Assembly: GCA_016716265.1 (NCBI GenBank)
Contig: JADJWQ010000006.1
Location: forward strand, 682,001-746,000
Reading direction: 5' to 3'
DNA: 64,000 nucleotides
Origin: Planctomycetota bacterium
GTDB taxonomy: Bacteria > Planctomycetota > UBA1135 > UBA2386
The notes under the pieces are model-generated. The model had not been told where the DNA came from and did no database searches. It worked only from the letters and a program-made list of their open reading frames with translations. Shown here one piece after another: positions 50,153 through 60,892 of the stretch. The position numbers and the translations under genes are program-made. Within the stretch, counting starts at the first letter, position 1. Each line of letters starts with the position of its first letter.

Positions 50153-52693
50153 TCAGAGCCCCGCGATCGTCTCGACGATGCGGTTCGTCAGCCGCAGCCC
50201 ACCGCCGGGCGTGACCACGACGGCCTGGAACGCGTAGAAGGCTCCTGCGAGCGCCGGGTCCGCGGGCAGCGTCAGCGCGAGCTCCGCGCGCCGCCCGGAC
50301 CGGGGGCCCGCAAAGGTCGCGAACAGCGTCGCCGCATCCGGGTGCAGACCGAGCACGCCGATCCCGGGCAGCTCGACGCGCGCGAGCAACGGCGCGCCGA
50401 ACACCGCACCGCCGACATCGACGCCGTGCAGCTCGAGCGTGAACCGCCGCCCGGGCCGCAGCAGCTCGGGGCTGCGCAGCTGCCGCTCGAGGTTGGTCCA
50501 GACCAGCACGTGCGGGTCTCCGCGCACCATTGCGGAATCGAGCGTCAGCAGGTCGGTGTCGCCGTCGCCATCGACGTCGCCCGCCTCGACGACCCAGCTG
50601 TCGCGCCAGATCTGCGGGACCTCGACGCCGAAGGTCGCGCGCTGGAAGCTGCGCCCCCCTTCGTTCAGCCACAGCTCGTTCGGGCCGATGCCGTGCGAGC
50701 CGTTGTCGACCCGCGCCAGGAAGATGTCGAGGTCGCCATCCGCGTCGGCGTCCAGCAGCGCGACGTCGTGGGTCTCGTGGTCGGTGGTGAACGGCACGCG
50801 GAGCAGCGAGCCGTCGCCGCGGTTCCACGCGATGACGTCCGGCACCCCCTCGCACCACGGCGTGCCGTAGCACGCATTGGCCTCGACGGCATCGAGGGCG
50901 CCGTCGCCGTCCAGGTCGCCGAGCGCGACCGCACCGAGGTTGCCCCCGTAGAGCCAGCCACTCGGATCGGGAGCCACGTACGCGAACGTGTGGTCCGGCC
51001 GCTGCACGAACGAGCCGAAGCCGTCCGTGAAGTCGAGGCGGCCATCGCCGTCGAGGTCGCCGAACGCCACGTCCTTGCCGAACTGCTCGCCGGTCGGGCA
51101 GAAGCCCGGGTCCTCCACGAAGTGGCCGGTGCCGTCGTTCCACCACAGCGAGTCGCGCGCCGGAGCGGCGGGCTGGATCACGTCGGTCGGTGCCGCTCCG
51201 CACAGCAGATCGAGGTCGCCGTCGGCGTCGAGGTCCGCCAGCGCCAGCACGACGATCGTCTGGTGCAGCATGTAGCCGCTGCTCGGGTCGATCGGCGCCA
51301 CGTGATCGGGGCCGGCGACGAAGCCTCCCCGCGAGTCGCCGCTGTGGACGCGGAAGCGGTCGAACCCGGCAGGCGCGACGACGTCCAGCGCACGATCGCC
51401 GTCGACGTCGCCGACCGCGATGGTCGTCGCCCACTGAATGGCCGGCGCCGCGCTCGGGCGCGCGGAGAACCCTCCGAAGCCGTCGTTGCACCACCAGGTG
51501 TCCGGCGCGAGCAGGTCGAGATCGCCATCGCGGTCGAGATCGCAGAGCCGCGCCCAGTGGTCGTCGGCGTCACCGCTCCAGGTCGGTCGGCGAGGCTGTG
51601 CGGAGGGACCGCGGAAGCGCCAGTGCCCCTCGTTGAAATGCACGCGGTCGTTGGACGTCCAGCCGGCTTCGAGGAGATCGAGGTCGCCGTCGCCGTCGAC
51701 GTCGAGCAGCGCGACGCCCCCGTTGGGACGCGCCGCGGGCCAGGCGCCCGGGATCGCGACGAACCAGCCGCTCGCCGTGCCGCGCAATAGCGTGCCGCCC
51801 GGATTGCTGGCGACCGCGACGTCGAGGTAGCCGTCGCCGTCGACGTCGCCGACCGCCAGCCCGACGTGATCGCCGGCCGGGACGGGCAGCCGCGCCGACG
51901 CATCGACCAGCGAGCCGGCGCGCTGCAGCAGCAGCGTCGCGCCGCCACCGCGGTCCAGCCACAGCACGTCGCTCGCGCCATCGCCGTCGAGGTCGCGCAC
52001 CACGCACGCGACGGTGTCGCCGACCGCGCCCGGCAGCAGCACCGAGGCATCGGTGAACACGCCATGACCGTCGTTGAGGTAGAGCCCGTTCGACCGGTGG
52101 GCGCGACCGGCCACGACATCGAGGTCGCCGTCGCCGTCGACGTCGCCGAGCGCGACCACCCACGCCCACAGTCCGGTCAGGCCCGTCGACGGCACGAACG
52201 TCAGCGGCGCGGTCTGCAGGAACACCTCCACGCGCGCCCCGCCGCGCACGACGTCGAGGTCGCCGTCGCCGTCGACGTCGCCGAACGCGGCGGCCCCGCC
52301 GCCGACCGACGCCGGCAGCGCGACGATGCGGCCGTCCGGCTCGATCGCGGACAGCCCGTCGTCGCCAGCCATCTCGAGGCGGCCATCGTTGTCGAGGTCG
52401 CCGAGCGCGTGGACGTAGAACCAGCCGGTATAGCTCGACGCAGGCACCGGCTCGAAGCGCCCGTCACCCAGCCCGCGCCGCAGAGCGGCGCGCGAGTACC
52501 AATAGCCGTACTCGCCGGCGACCAGCAGGTCGAGGCGGCCGTCGCGGTCGAAGTCGAGCGGCTGGAAGCCGGTGCTGAACGCGGCGGTCTCGGCCGGCGA
52601 CAGGTCGATCTTGACGTCCAGGTCGAGCACCGACTGCGCGGACAACATCCCACCGCTGAGCAGGGCGGCGAGGACACGGCGATGCATTGCCAT
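50153..52693 (-). CDS. secreted FG-GAP/VCBS repeat protein
   Basis: The 846-residue exported protein (signal peptide 1-20 or so, ending LSAQ) consists of about a dozen FG-GAP/VCBS units. Each has a Ca2+-binding D-x-D-G-D or D-x-D-x-D-G core within GDVDGDGDLDV or ALGDLDGDGALDA, as in beta-propellers of integrin type. The last 110 residues (LRSPELLRPGRRFTLELHG onwards) are a separate beta domain resembling the C-terminal module of other planctomycete secreted proteins. Probably a surface adhesion or binding protein. Confidence 0.87.
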   Translation of the reverse strand: MAMHRRVLAALLSGGMLSAQSVLDLDVKIDLSPAETAAFSTGFQPLDFDRDGRLDLLVAGEYGYWYSRAALRRGLGDGRFEPVPASSYTGWFYVHALGDLDNDGRLEMAGDDGLSAIEPDGRIVALPASVGGGAAAFGDVDGDGDLDVVRGGARVEVFLQTAPLTFVPSTGLTGLWAWVVALGDVDGDGDLDVVAGRAHRSNGLYLNDGHGVFTDASVLLPGAVGDTVACVVRDLDGDGASDVLWLDRGGGATLLLQRAGSLVDASARLPVPAGDHVGLAVGDVDGDGYLDVAVASNPGGTLLRGTASGWFVAIPGAWPAARPNGGVALLDVDGDGDLDLLEAGWTSNDRVHFNEGHWRFRGPSAQPRRPTWSGDADDHWARLCDLDRDGDLDLLAPDTWWCNDGFGGFSARPSAAPAIQWATTIAVGDVDGDRALDVVAPAGFDRFRVHSGDSRGGFVAGPDHVAPIDPSSGYMLHQTIVVLALADLDADGDLDLLCGAAPTDVIQPAAPARDSLWWNDGTGHFVEDPGFCPTGEQFGKDVAFGDLDGDGRLDFTDGFGSFVQRPDHTFAYVAPDPSGWLYGGNLGAVALGDLDGDGALDAVEANACYGTPWCEGVPDVIAWNRGDGSLLRVPFTTDHETHDVALLDADADGDLDIFLARVDNGSHGIGPNELWLNEGGRSFQRATFGVEVPQIWRDSWVVEAGDVDGDGDTDLLTLDSAMVRGDPHVLVWTNLERQLRSPELLRPGRRFTLELHGVDVGGAVFGAPLLARVELPGIGVLGLHPDAATLFATFAGPRSGRRAELALTLPADPALAGAFYAFQAVVVTPGGGLRLTNRIVETIAGL

Positions 52694-52896
52694 GGCGATT
52701 GCGCTCGGAACGGAACGGGCGGGTGCCCCCACCCTAGTCGTCGCTGCTGGCCCGGACCATCCGGTCTCGACCGGTCGACCCGGCCCGGGAATGGGAGCGG
52801 GAACGGATCGCGATCGCTCCGGTCTTCAACCCGGTGGAACCCCCTAGGGGTTCCGCGCTGTTGTCCGTGCCGCGGGGTCTCCCGCAGACTTTGCCC

Positions 52897-53964
52897 ATGC
52901 CGACCGCGCTGCAGGTGCTCGTCGACGTATGGAACCCGCGCGATACCGCGACCGGTGCGCTCGCGGCCCGCGTCGTCGACGGACTGCGGCGGCGTCATGC
53001 GGACGTCGACGTGTGGTGCGGGCGTGTCGCCACCGCCACGCCGCTGCCGTTCCCCCATCGCGAGCTGGGCGGCGTCGGCGCCACGTTCGATCGCGCGATC
53101 CTCGCCGAGCGCGACGCCGGCCGGCTGCAGAGCGCCATCGCGTTCCGCGGGCTCGGTCCGATCGGCGGAGTGTTGATTCCGTTCGCGGGGCTGGCGGCCG
53201 ACCGCGGCGCGGACGGCACCGCGCGACGCCGGCAGGTCGGGCTCGCGGCGGAGCGGTGCTGGTTCGAGCACGCGGGGGAGGAGGCGCTGCTCCTGGCCCC
53301 GTCGGTGGCGGTCGCCGACGCGGTGCGGCGCTGCTATCCCGGCTACGCGGGTCAGCTGCTCGTCCAGCCCCCGCGCGTGCACGCCGACCACTTCCGGCCG
53401 CCCTCGGAGCTCGAGCGCCGCGCGGCCCGCACGGTGCTCGGCCTCGCCCCGGACGATCGCGTGCTGCTGTGGCTCGGCGCCGACCCGGAGCGCGGCGGCC
53501 GCGAGCTCGCCGTGGCCGTGCACCGCGCGCTGTGCGACGCCGGCGCGGGAACCCGCCTCGTGCTGGCCGGCCCGGGCGCCCGGCGCTCACCGGCCACCGA
53601 CGGCGTCGTCACGGTCGCCTCCTTCCGGGACCGGCGCTCGCTCTACCACGCCGCCGACGTGCTGCTCCGACCGACGCTCGTCGCGCACGGCGACACCGCG
53701 GTCGCCGAGGCGCTCGCGACCGGCCTCGCGGTCGTGACCTCGCAGCTCGATGCGGGCGCGACCTTGCTGGACGCCGCATCGATCGGCCACGCGGTCGAGG
53801 ACCCGCGCGACGTCGGCGCGCTGGCGCGCGCCTGCCGCGCGGAGCTGCTCGCCGGGCTCGGCCCGGCGCGGCGCAGCGACCGCCGCGAGGTGGTCGCGCA
53901 CCGCTTCGTGCCGCGCATCGTCGACACGATCCTCGCGGCGGTCGACCGCGCGGTCGCCTCCTGA
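52897..53964 (+). CDS. glycosyltransferase group 1 (GT4-like)
   Basis: The 355-residue protein starts at the ATG at 52897 (upstream in-frame sequence from 52834 is not family-like). It has a GT-B-like arrangement: DRVLLWLGADPERGGRELAVAVHRAL near 185, TRLVLAGPGARR near 215, and YHAADVLLRPTLVAHGDTAVAEALATGLAVVTS near 250, which is the donor-binding E-x7-E region. The N-terminal acceptor half (DTATGALAARVVDGLRRRHADVDVWCG) resembles sucrose/glycogen-type GT4 starts. It stands alone, away from the LPS clusters. Confidence 0.82.
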   Translation: MPTALQVLVDVWNPRDTATGALAARVVDGLRRRHADVDVWCGRVATATPLPFPHRELGGVGATFDRAILAERDAGRLQSAIAFRGLGPIGGVLIPFAGLAADRGADGTARRRQVGLAAERCWFEHAGEEALLLAPSVAVADAVRRCYPGYAGQLLVQPPRVHADHFRPPSELERRAARTVLGLAPDDRVLLWLGADPERGGRELAVAVHRALCDAGAGTRLVLAGPGARRSPATDGVVTVASFRDRRSLYHAADVLLRPTLVAHGDTAVAEALATGLAVVTSQLDAGATLLDAASIGHAVEDPRDVGALARACRAELLAGLGPARRSDRREVVAHRFVPRIVDTILAAVDRAVAS

Positions 53965-53979
53965 CCAATGCACCCCAGG

Positions 53980-53993
53980 GGGCCGCGCGGCCC
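53980..53993. terminator. palindrome between convergent genes
   Basis: GGGCCGCGCGGCCC is a perfect 14-base palindrome between the stops at 53964 and 54002. No T-run follows on either side. Confidence 0.3.
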
Positions 53994-54001
53994 GGACCCC
54001 G

Positions 54002-56449
54002 TCACGGGCAGGTGAACGAGGTCTGCAGACCGAACGTCGCGCCGACGCCGAGCGGGTTCGTGCCGCGCGACAGGTAGGCCCACTGCCAGAACAGGTCGCC
54101 GCACACGACGGCCGGGTTGCTGAACAGCGGCGCGGTCTGCGAAGCGGCGCCCGACGCGTTCGTCGCGGTCGGCAGGTTGATCAGCCCGGCGGCACTGACG
54201 TTCAACATGCAGCCCGTCATGCCGATGCTATCGAGCGGCACGCGAGCCCGAGCGGCGTTGAGGAACAGCACGGCCGGCACGTTTGCGGGTGCGCTCGTCA
54301 GGGTCACCGTGTAGGAGCGCACGCCGGCCAGGTTGCGGCCGCTCCAGCCGACGACGCCCGGACCACAGCTCGTGCCGTAGCGCACCTCGCCCGGCTCCGC
54401 GAGGTGCTCCATGATCTGCGTGTAGACCGGGTGGTTGGCCAACGTCGTGGTGCCGCATCCCACGTTGTCCTCGTTGCTCGCGTACGCGAACAGGAACTGG
54501 TCGGCATCGTCGTTGAAGTGCACGGCACCGCCGAATGCCCGCGTCGTGCCGCCGCCGAGGGTCAGCGCGACCAGGCGCTCGAGCCGGCCTGCGTCGAAGC
54601 CGACCGAGCAGGCGTATTGGCTACCCGACAGCGTGCTCTCGAACGCGAATGCCCAGTGGCTCGTCGTATTCGTGTCGTGCGTGCCGTCGGTGATGCGCCA
54701 GCGGCGATCGCTGACGAGCCCCGCGGTCAGCTCGGAGATGCCGACGAACGAGCGGGACCCCGCAGCCGGCCAGTCGAACGTCTCGCAGAAGATGTCGGTA
54801 CCGACGTCCGTGGTGGTGGCGGCGAGCGCCGGATCGGCCCAGGTCGCCATGCCGACCGCGTAGTGGCCGCCCGCGCCGGTGACGATCGGCGTCATCTTGT
54901 GCACCGAGTCCGGCACCGAGTTGTTCGGGAAGGCGAGCCCTCCCGTCGGCGTGCCGGTGCCATCGATGCGGCGCAGGTTGATGTCCCAGTCGTCCGGCAC
55001 ACCGCGCGAGTTCCAGTACTCCTGCCAGCCGACGACCCAGCCGTCGGCTGCGTTGATCGCGACCTGGTTGATGTTCGGCCGGCGGCGCGTGTAGTTCGTG
55101 CCGCCCGCCGCCGTGTCGAGCAGGACGTCGGCGCCCTGGACGTTGCCGTTGAGGTCGATCGGGCGGCCCCAGACCTCGCGATTGCTGCCCGGGTCGTCGC
55201 GCTCGAACACCACGAACACCGTGGAGCTCGTATCGAAGCTCAGCACGCCACCGACGTCGATGACGTCACCGTGCGACGTGCCGGCCGGCCGGCTGATCGA
55301 GCTGAACGTCGAGTTCAGCGCCGTGTCGCCGCTGGCGCGCACGTGGTAGCGGGCGCCATTGACACCCGGACCGCCGACATTCGTGCGGATGAACGCGACG
55401 ATGTACGAGTCGGCGGCGCCGCCACCGAACGCGATCGCCGGGCTCACGTTGCCCCACGTGGTCGTGATGTCGGTCCACACCTGGTTGCGGACGCCGAACG
55501 ACGCGGTGTCGTCGGTGAACAGGTAGATCCACATGTCGGTGTCGGTCGCCGACGCGGCACGCGTGTAGGCGATCAGCACGTCGTCCGCGATGTCGTCGCG
55601 GTGCGTCGCGACCTGCTGGACCTCGCCGTCGGCCGGCGCCGGGCTGACCGTGTTCCAGAACGCCACGCAGCCGCGCGACAGCAGCGGGTCGATCGTGACC
55701 GGGAAGGCGGCGCCCTCGAGCCACGCGCCCGGCACGCGCAGATGGATGTGCGCGCCGTCGAAGCTGGTGAACGCCGCGGTGCGATCGCCGTGGGCGTCGA
55801 CCGCGAACGCGCGTCCGTACCTCACGACGTCGTTGCCGCGCTCGTCGCGGAACACCAGCTCGGCGTGCTCGTCGAGCATCGGCGCAGCGCGCAGCGCGGT
55901 GGTGACCTTGCCGGTGACCACCAGGTCACCGAGCGCGGCCGGCCGCTCGCCGATCACGAAGGTCTGCTCGGCACCCTCGGCGAGGACGTCGTAGGCCTCG
56001 ACCAGGCCGTCGTAGCGGTACTCGACGCGGTAGTCGGAGTCGTGACGAAGACCGCGGGCGAGAGGGCCGACCGGCACCCCGCCGATCGTCGCGCCGACGG
56101 TGTGCCAGCGCAGCTCCTGCGTGCGCGGATACGCGCTGCCGAGGTACGGCACGAACCGGAAGCCGTCGTGGAACGAGGCCTTGTAGCTCGCGCCAGCGGC
56201 CCAGGTCCCGTAGCTGCCGCCCTCGGGATCGTCAGGGGCGGTGTGCACCGGGGTGCGTGCACCGACGAGCGCGTCGATGCGCGCCGAAGTGAGCGGATCC
56301 ACTCGACCGTCGGATCCGTCGAACGGGACGGCCGCGTGGGCCGTGGTGGCGGGAATCGGGACCTGCGTCAGGTCTTCACCCTGCTGGGCAGCAGCGGCGG
56401 CGCAGAGCGCCACGCCAGCCGCGAGGCAGCGAATCGGGAGCTGGAGCAT
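54002..56449 (-). CDS. large secreted protein with planctomycete-type C-terminal domain
   Basis: The 815-residue protein has a signal peptide (about 1-21, ending AAAAAQ). Residues 60-260 hold a beta-rich region (SYGTWAAGASYKASFHDGF, YRYDGLVEAYDVL). Residues 270-690 are repeats without known enzyme motifs (VWTDITTTWGNVSPAIAFGGG, DRRWRITDGTHD). The last 120 residues (YGTSCGPGVVGWSGRNLAG, LDSIGMTGCMLNV, FWQWAYLSRGTNPLGVG) look like a C-terminal domain that I recognise as recurring on unrelated secreted proteins of planctomycetes, possibly a sorting or anchoring unit. Function unknown. Confidence 0.75.
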   Translation of the reverse strand: MLQLPIRCLAAGVALCAAAAAQQGEDLTQVPIPATTAHAAVPFDGSDGRVDPLTSARIDALVGARTPVHTAPDDPEGGSYGTWAAGASYKASFHDGFRFVPYLGSAYPRTQELRWHTVGATIGGVPVGPLARGLRHDSDYRVEYRYDGLVEAYDVLAEGAEQTFVIGERPAALGDLVVTGKVTTALRAAPMLDEHAELVFRDERGNDVVRYGRAFAVDAHGDRTAAFTSFDGAHIHLRVPGAWLEGAAFPVTIDPLLSRGCVAFWNTVSPAPADGEVQQVATHRDDIADDVLIAYTRAASATDTDMWIYLFTDDTASFGVRNQVWTDITTTWGNVSPAIAFGGGAADSYIVAFIRTNVGGPGVNGARYHVRASGDTALNSTFSSISRPAGTSHGDVIDVGGVLSFDTSSTVFVVFERDDPGSNREVWGRPIDLNGNVQGADVLLDTAAGGTNYTRRRPNINQVAINAADGWVVGWQEYWNSRGVPDDWDINLRRIDGTGTPTGGLAFPNNSVPDSVHKMTPIVTGAGGHYAVGMATWADPALAATTTDVGTDIFCETFDWPAAGSRSFVGISELTAGLVSDRRWRITDGTHDTNTTSHWAFAFESTLSGSQYACSVGFDAGRLERLVALTLGGGTTRAFGGAVHFNDDADQFLFAYASNEDNVGCGTTTLANHPVYTQIMEHLAEPGEVRYGTSCGPGVVGWSGRNLAGVRSYTVTLTSAPANVPAVLFLNAARARVPLDSIGMTGCMLNVSAAGLINLPTATNASGAASQTAPLFSNPAVVCGDLFWQWAYLSRGTNPLGVGATFGLQTSFTCP

Positions 56450-56557
56450 GGAAATGGGTCAAGGGGAGCCGAACGAGTGCGGGCCGGACGTACGACCTCG
56501 CTGAGATACACCGTATCCGAGAGCGTTCGGAACCGAAGGTGCGCACAGGAAGGCGCG

Positions 56558-56563
56558 TATGAT
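56558..56563 (+). promoter_or_regulatory. -10-like box in the divergent region before the membrane protein gene
   Basis: TATGAT in GCGTATGATC is a near-consensus -10, 156 bases before the ATG at 56720. No matching -35 is evident. Confidence 0.35.
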
Positions 56564-56719
56564 CTTCGAGTCCCCGGTCACCCCGGAGAAACCCGGACGC
56601 AAGCAATCGCGTACCCAGGCCCGCGGGCTCGACGTGCCGAGCACGCGGATCGGTGCGTGCGATGATCGCGGGCGCCTGCCAGGTTCGATCGGTTCCGCCC
56701 CTGTGACTCTCCCGCCCCC

Positions 56720-57865
56720 ATGACAACGAACTCACAGCCCGAAGCGAAGCAGCTCGCGGAGCTCGCACAGCGCTTCCTCAATCGTGCCCGCCGCGGCGAC
56801 CTGAGCACCGATCACGCGCAGGACGACGAACGCGAAGCGCTCCGCGAGCGTATCGAGTCGCCACTCGGTCAGGACTACGCAGCATGGCGGCGCGCCGCAT
56901 TGTGGGTCGCCGGCGCTCTGCTCGCGCTCACCGCACTCCTGAACCTCGCGAACTGGATCGACGCACTCACGCAGGACGACAGCACGTTCGGCGGGCTGCC
57001 GCGGCGCGTGCGCAGCGATCTGAGCGCGCTGGTCGCCGTGCTCGAGAGCGCCTTGTTCCTGTCCGCGGCGGTGGCGGCGGTGTTCGTGATCGGCGCCGCA
57101 CGGCAGTGGACCGACCTCGGCTCGTCGCGCCGCTCGGCCCGCATCGCGTGGGCGCTGCTGTTCCTGACGCCGATCGTGATGGCCGTGATCCCGTGGAGCG
57201 CGCTGGTCAGCAACGAGGGCCTCGGCGAGGCCGAGAGCACCATGCTGCAGGCCTCGGTCGGCCTGATCATCGCGATCGCGCTGTTCATGAAGATCGGCCC
57301 GGTCGTCATCGGGCTGTGCGCCGGCGTCGTGCGCTCCAGCATGACCGTGAAGACGCTGCTGCCGGAGTCGCCGCTGCCGGGCTGGGCCGCCGTCGCGTTC
57401 GCGCCGCTCTACGCGTTGCTGCTGATCGTCGTGATGGTGATCGTCCACCAGACCAGCGGCAACGTGGTGCTGTTCCTCGGCATCGGTGCACTGGTCGCCT
57501 CACCGCTCACCTACCTGCTGCGCGCGCGGGACCTGCTGCGCCCGCATCGCGCCGAGGAGATCTCGACCGTGCTGGTCGGCATCCGGACGCGAGCCGCGAT
57601 CCTGAACCTCGCCGGCATCGCCCTGCTCGGGATCTTCGTGCTGACCAAGGCCGACCTCGGCGTGCTGCAGGGCCTCGGCTTCGTCAGTGCCGCACTCGGG
57701 GGTGCGCTGCTGATGACCGTCGTCGCGGCCGACCTGATGATCGACCTGATCGGCGCGGAATGGCGGCAGAGCCACACCGCGGAGAGCGCATCGCTGCGCG
57801 CACAGCTCGACGCGAAGCTCGCGGAGCTGCAGCCGGCGCCGCCCGAGCCGACGCCGGCACGCTGA
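56720..57865 (+). CDS. multi-pass membrane protein of unknown function
   Basis: The 381-residue protein has a charged N-terminus (about 1-55) and about eight hydrophobic helices (for example AALWVAGALLALTALLNLA near 58, ALLFLTPIVMAVIPW near 147, AFAPLYALLLIVVMVIV near 223, FVSAALGGALLMTVVAADLMIDLIG near 322). The C-terminal tail is charged and Pro-rich. No transporter or enzyme motif is seen and I do not recognise the family. It is convergent with lon (18-base gap). Confidence 0.7.
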   Translation: MTTNSQPEAKQLAELAQRFLNRARRGDLSTDHAQDDEREALRERIESPLGQDYAAWRRAALWVAGALLALTALLNLANWIDALTQDDSTFGGLPRRVRSDLSALVAVLESALFLSAAVAAVFVIGAARQWTDLGSSRRSARIAWALLFLTPIVMAVIPWSALVSNEGLGEAESTMLQASVGLIIAIALFMKIGPVVIGLCAGVVRSSMTVKTLLPESPLPGWAAVAFAPLYALLLIVVMVIVHQTSGNVVLFLGIGALVASPLTYLLRARDLLRPHRAEEISTVLVGIRTRAAILNLAGIALLGIFVLTKADLGVLQGLGFVSAALGGALLMTVVAADLMIDLIGAEWRQSHTAESASLRAQLDAKLAELQPAPPEPTPAR

Positions 57866-57883
57866 CCGCCCGGTGCGCGGCGA

Positions 57884-60316
<2,433 letters not shown>

Positions 60317-60324
60317 CGCGGCGG

Positions 60325-60330
60325 AGCTTA
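60325..60330 (-). promoter_or_regulatory. -10-like box, likely leaderless start of lon
   Basis: Minus-strand TAAGCT in GGCCTAAGCTC lies 8 bases before the lon ATG at 60316. Confidence 0.4.
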
Positions 60331-60406
60331 GGCCACCGCCCAGGCGCTTGGAACGCTGCGCGACCAGCACAGCGGCGCGCCATCACCGGCGCAGCGCGGA
60401 AGAAAA

Positions 60407-60453
60407 CGGGGACCACCCCGGCCTGCCCCAAAAAAGAATCGAGGTGGCCCCCG
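60407..60453. repeat. covarying hairpin element, copy 1
   Basis: CGGGG (60407-60411) pairs with CCCCG (60449-60453) and CCA with TGG (60445-60447); an inner CCCCG/CGAGG pairing has one mismatch. The loop carries CCTGCCCCAAAAAA. The element is preceded by a GGAAGAAAA purine run. It could act as RNA or DNA, on either strand. Confidence 0.7.
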
Positions 60454-60579
60454 TGGGAAGACCTGTCAGCTCACTCGCGTCCGCCGCGCCCGGCTCGCGC
60501 ACGCGAACCGGACGCGACCGACCCGGTCCGGAGGGCGGGCCCTCCGGAGGACGCGAACGACGGAACGAGGGAGAGAAGA

Positions 60580-60632
60580 GCGGGGACCGCCCCGTGCCTG
60601 CCCCAGAAACCAATTGTCGGGACGGCCCCCGC
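60580..60632. repeat. covarying hairpin element, copy 2
   Basis: GCGGGG (60580-60585) pairs with CCCCGC (60627-60632), CCG with CGG (60623-60625) and CCCG with CGGG inside. The loop has CCTGCCCCAGAAAC. Compared with copy 1 the CCA/TGG pair has become CCG/CGG, a compensated change. Confidence 0.75.
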
Positions 60633-60732
60633 GGGAAACGCATGCGCGCGCTCGTCCGCCGCTGCCGGTGGCACCGGCCAGCCGACGGGACTCCCCCGCG
60701 GCAAGGAAGACGCCGCGGAGCGGAAGAGGGAA

Positions 60733-60795
60733 CGTGCCGGGAACCGCCCGTTCGCCTGCCCCAGAAACATGAAGTCCCGGGCGGCTCCCGACACG
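60733..60795. repeat. covarying hairpin element, copy 3
   Basis: CGTG (60733-60736) pairs with CACG (60792-60795), CGGGA (60738-60742) with TCCCG (60786-60790), and CCGCCCG with CGGGCGG (60778-60784). The loop CCTGCCCCAGAAAC is identical to copy 2. The G-to-A change in the outer stem is matched by C-to-T on the other arm. Confidence 0.75.
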
Positions 60796-60892
60796 TGAGA
60801 CGCGCACGGAGCACGGCTCGCCCGACCGGGAGAGCCGTGTCCGTTGTTCGTTGAACTGCTGGTTCGATGGGAAAGAGCGTCGCCCCACGCGG

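Larger units (their letters stand above)
60317..60892. other. intergenic region carrying three hairpin-repeat units
   Basis: This 576-base gap upstream of lon and downstream of the secreted protein gene contains the lon -10 box and three tandem copies of a structured element described separately. No protein frame is credible; the long minus-strand frame here is antisense read-through of low quality. Confidence 0.7.
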
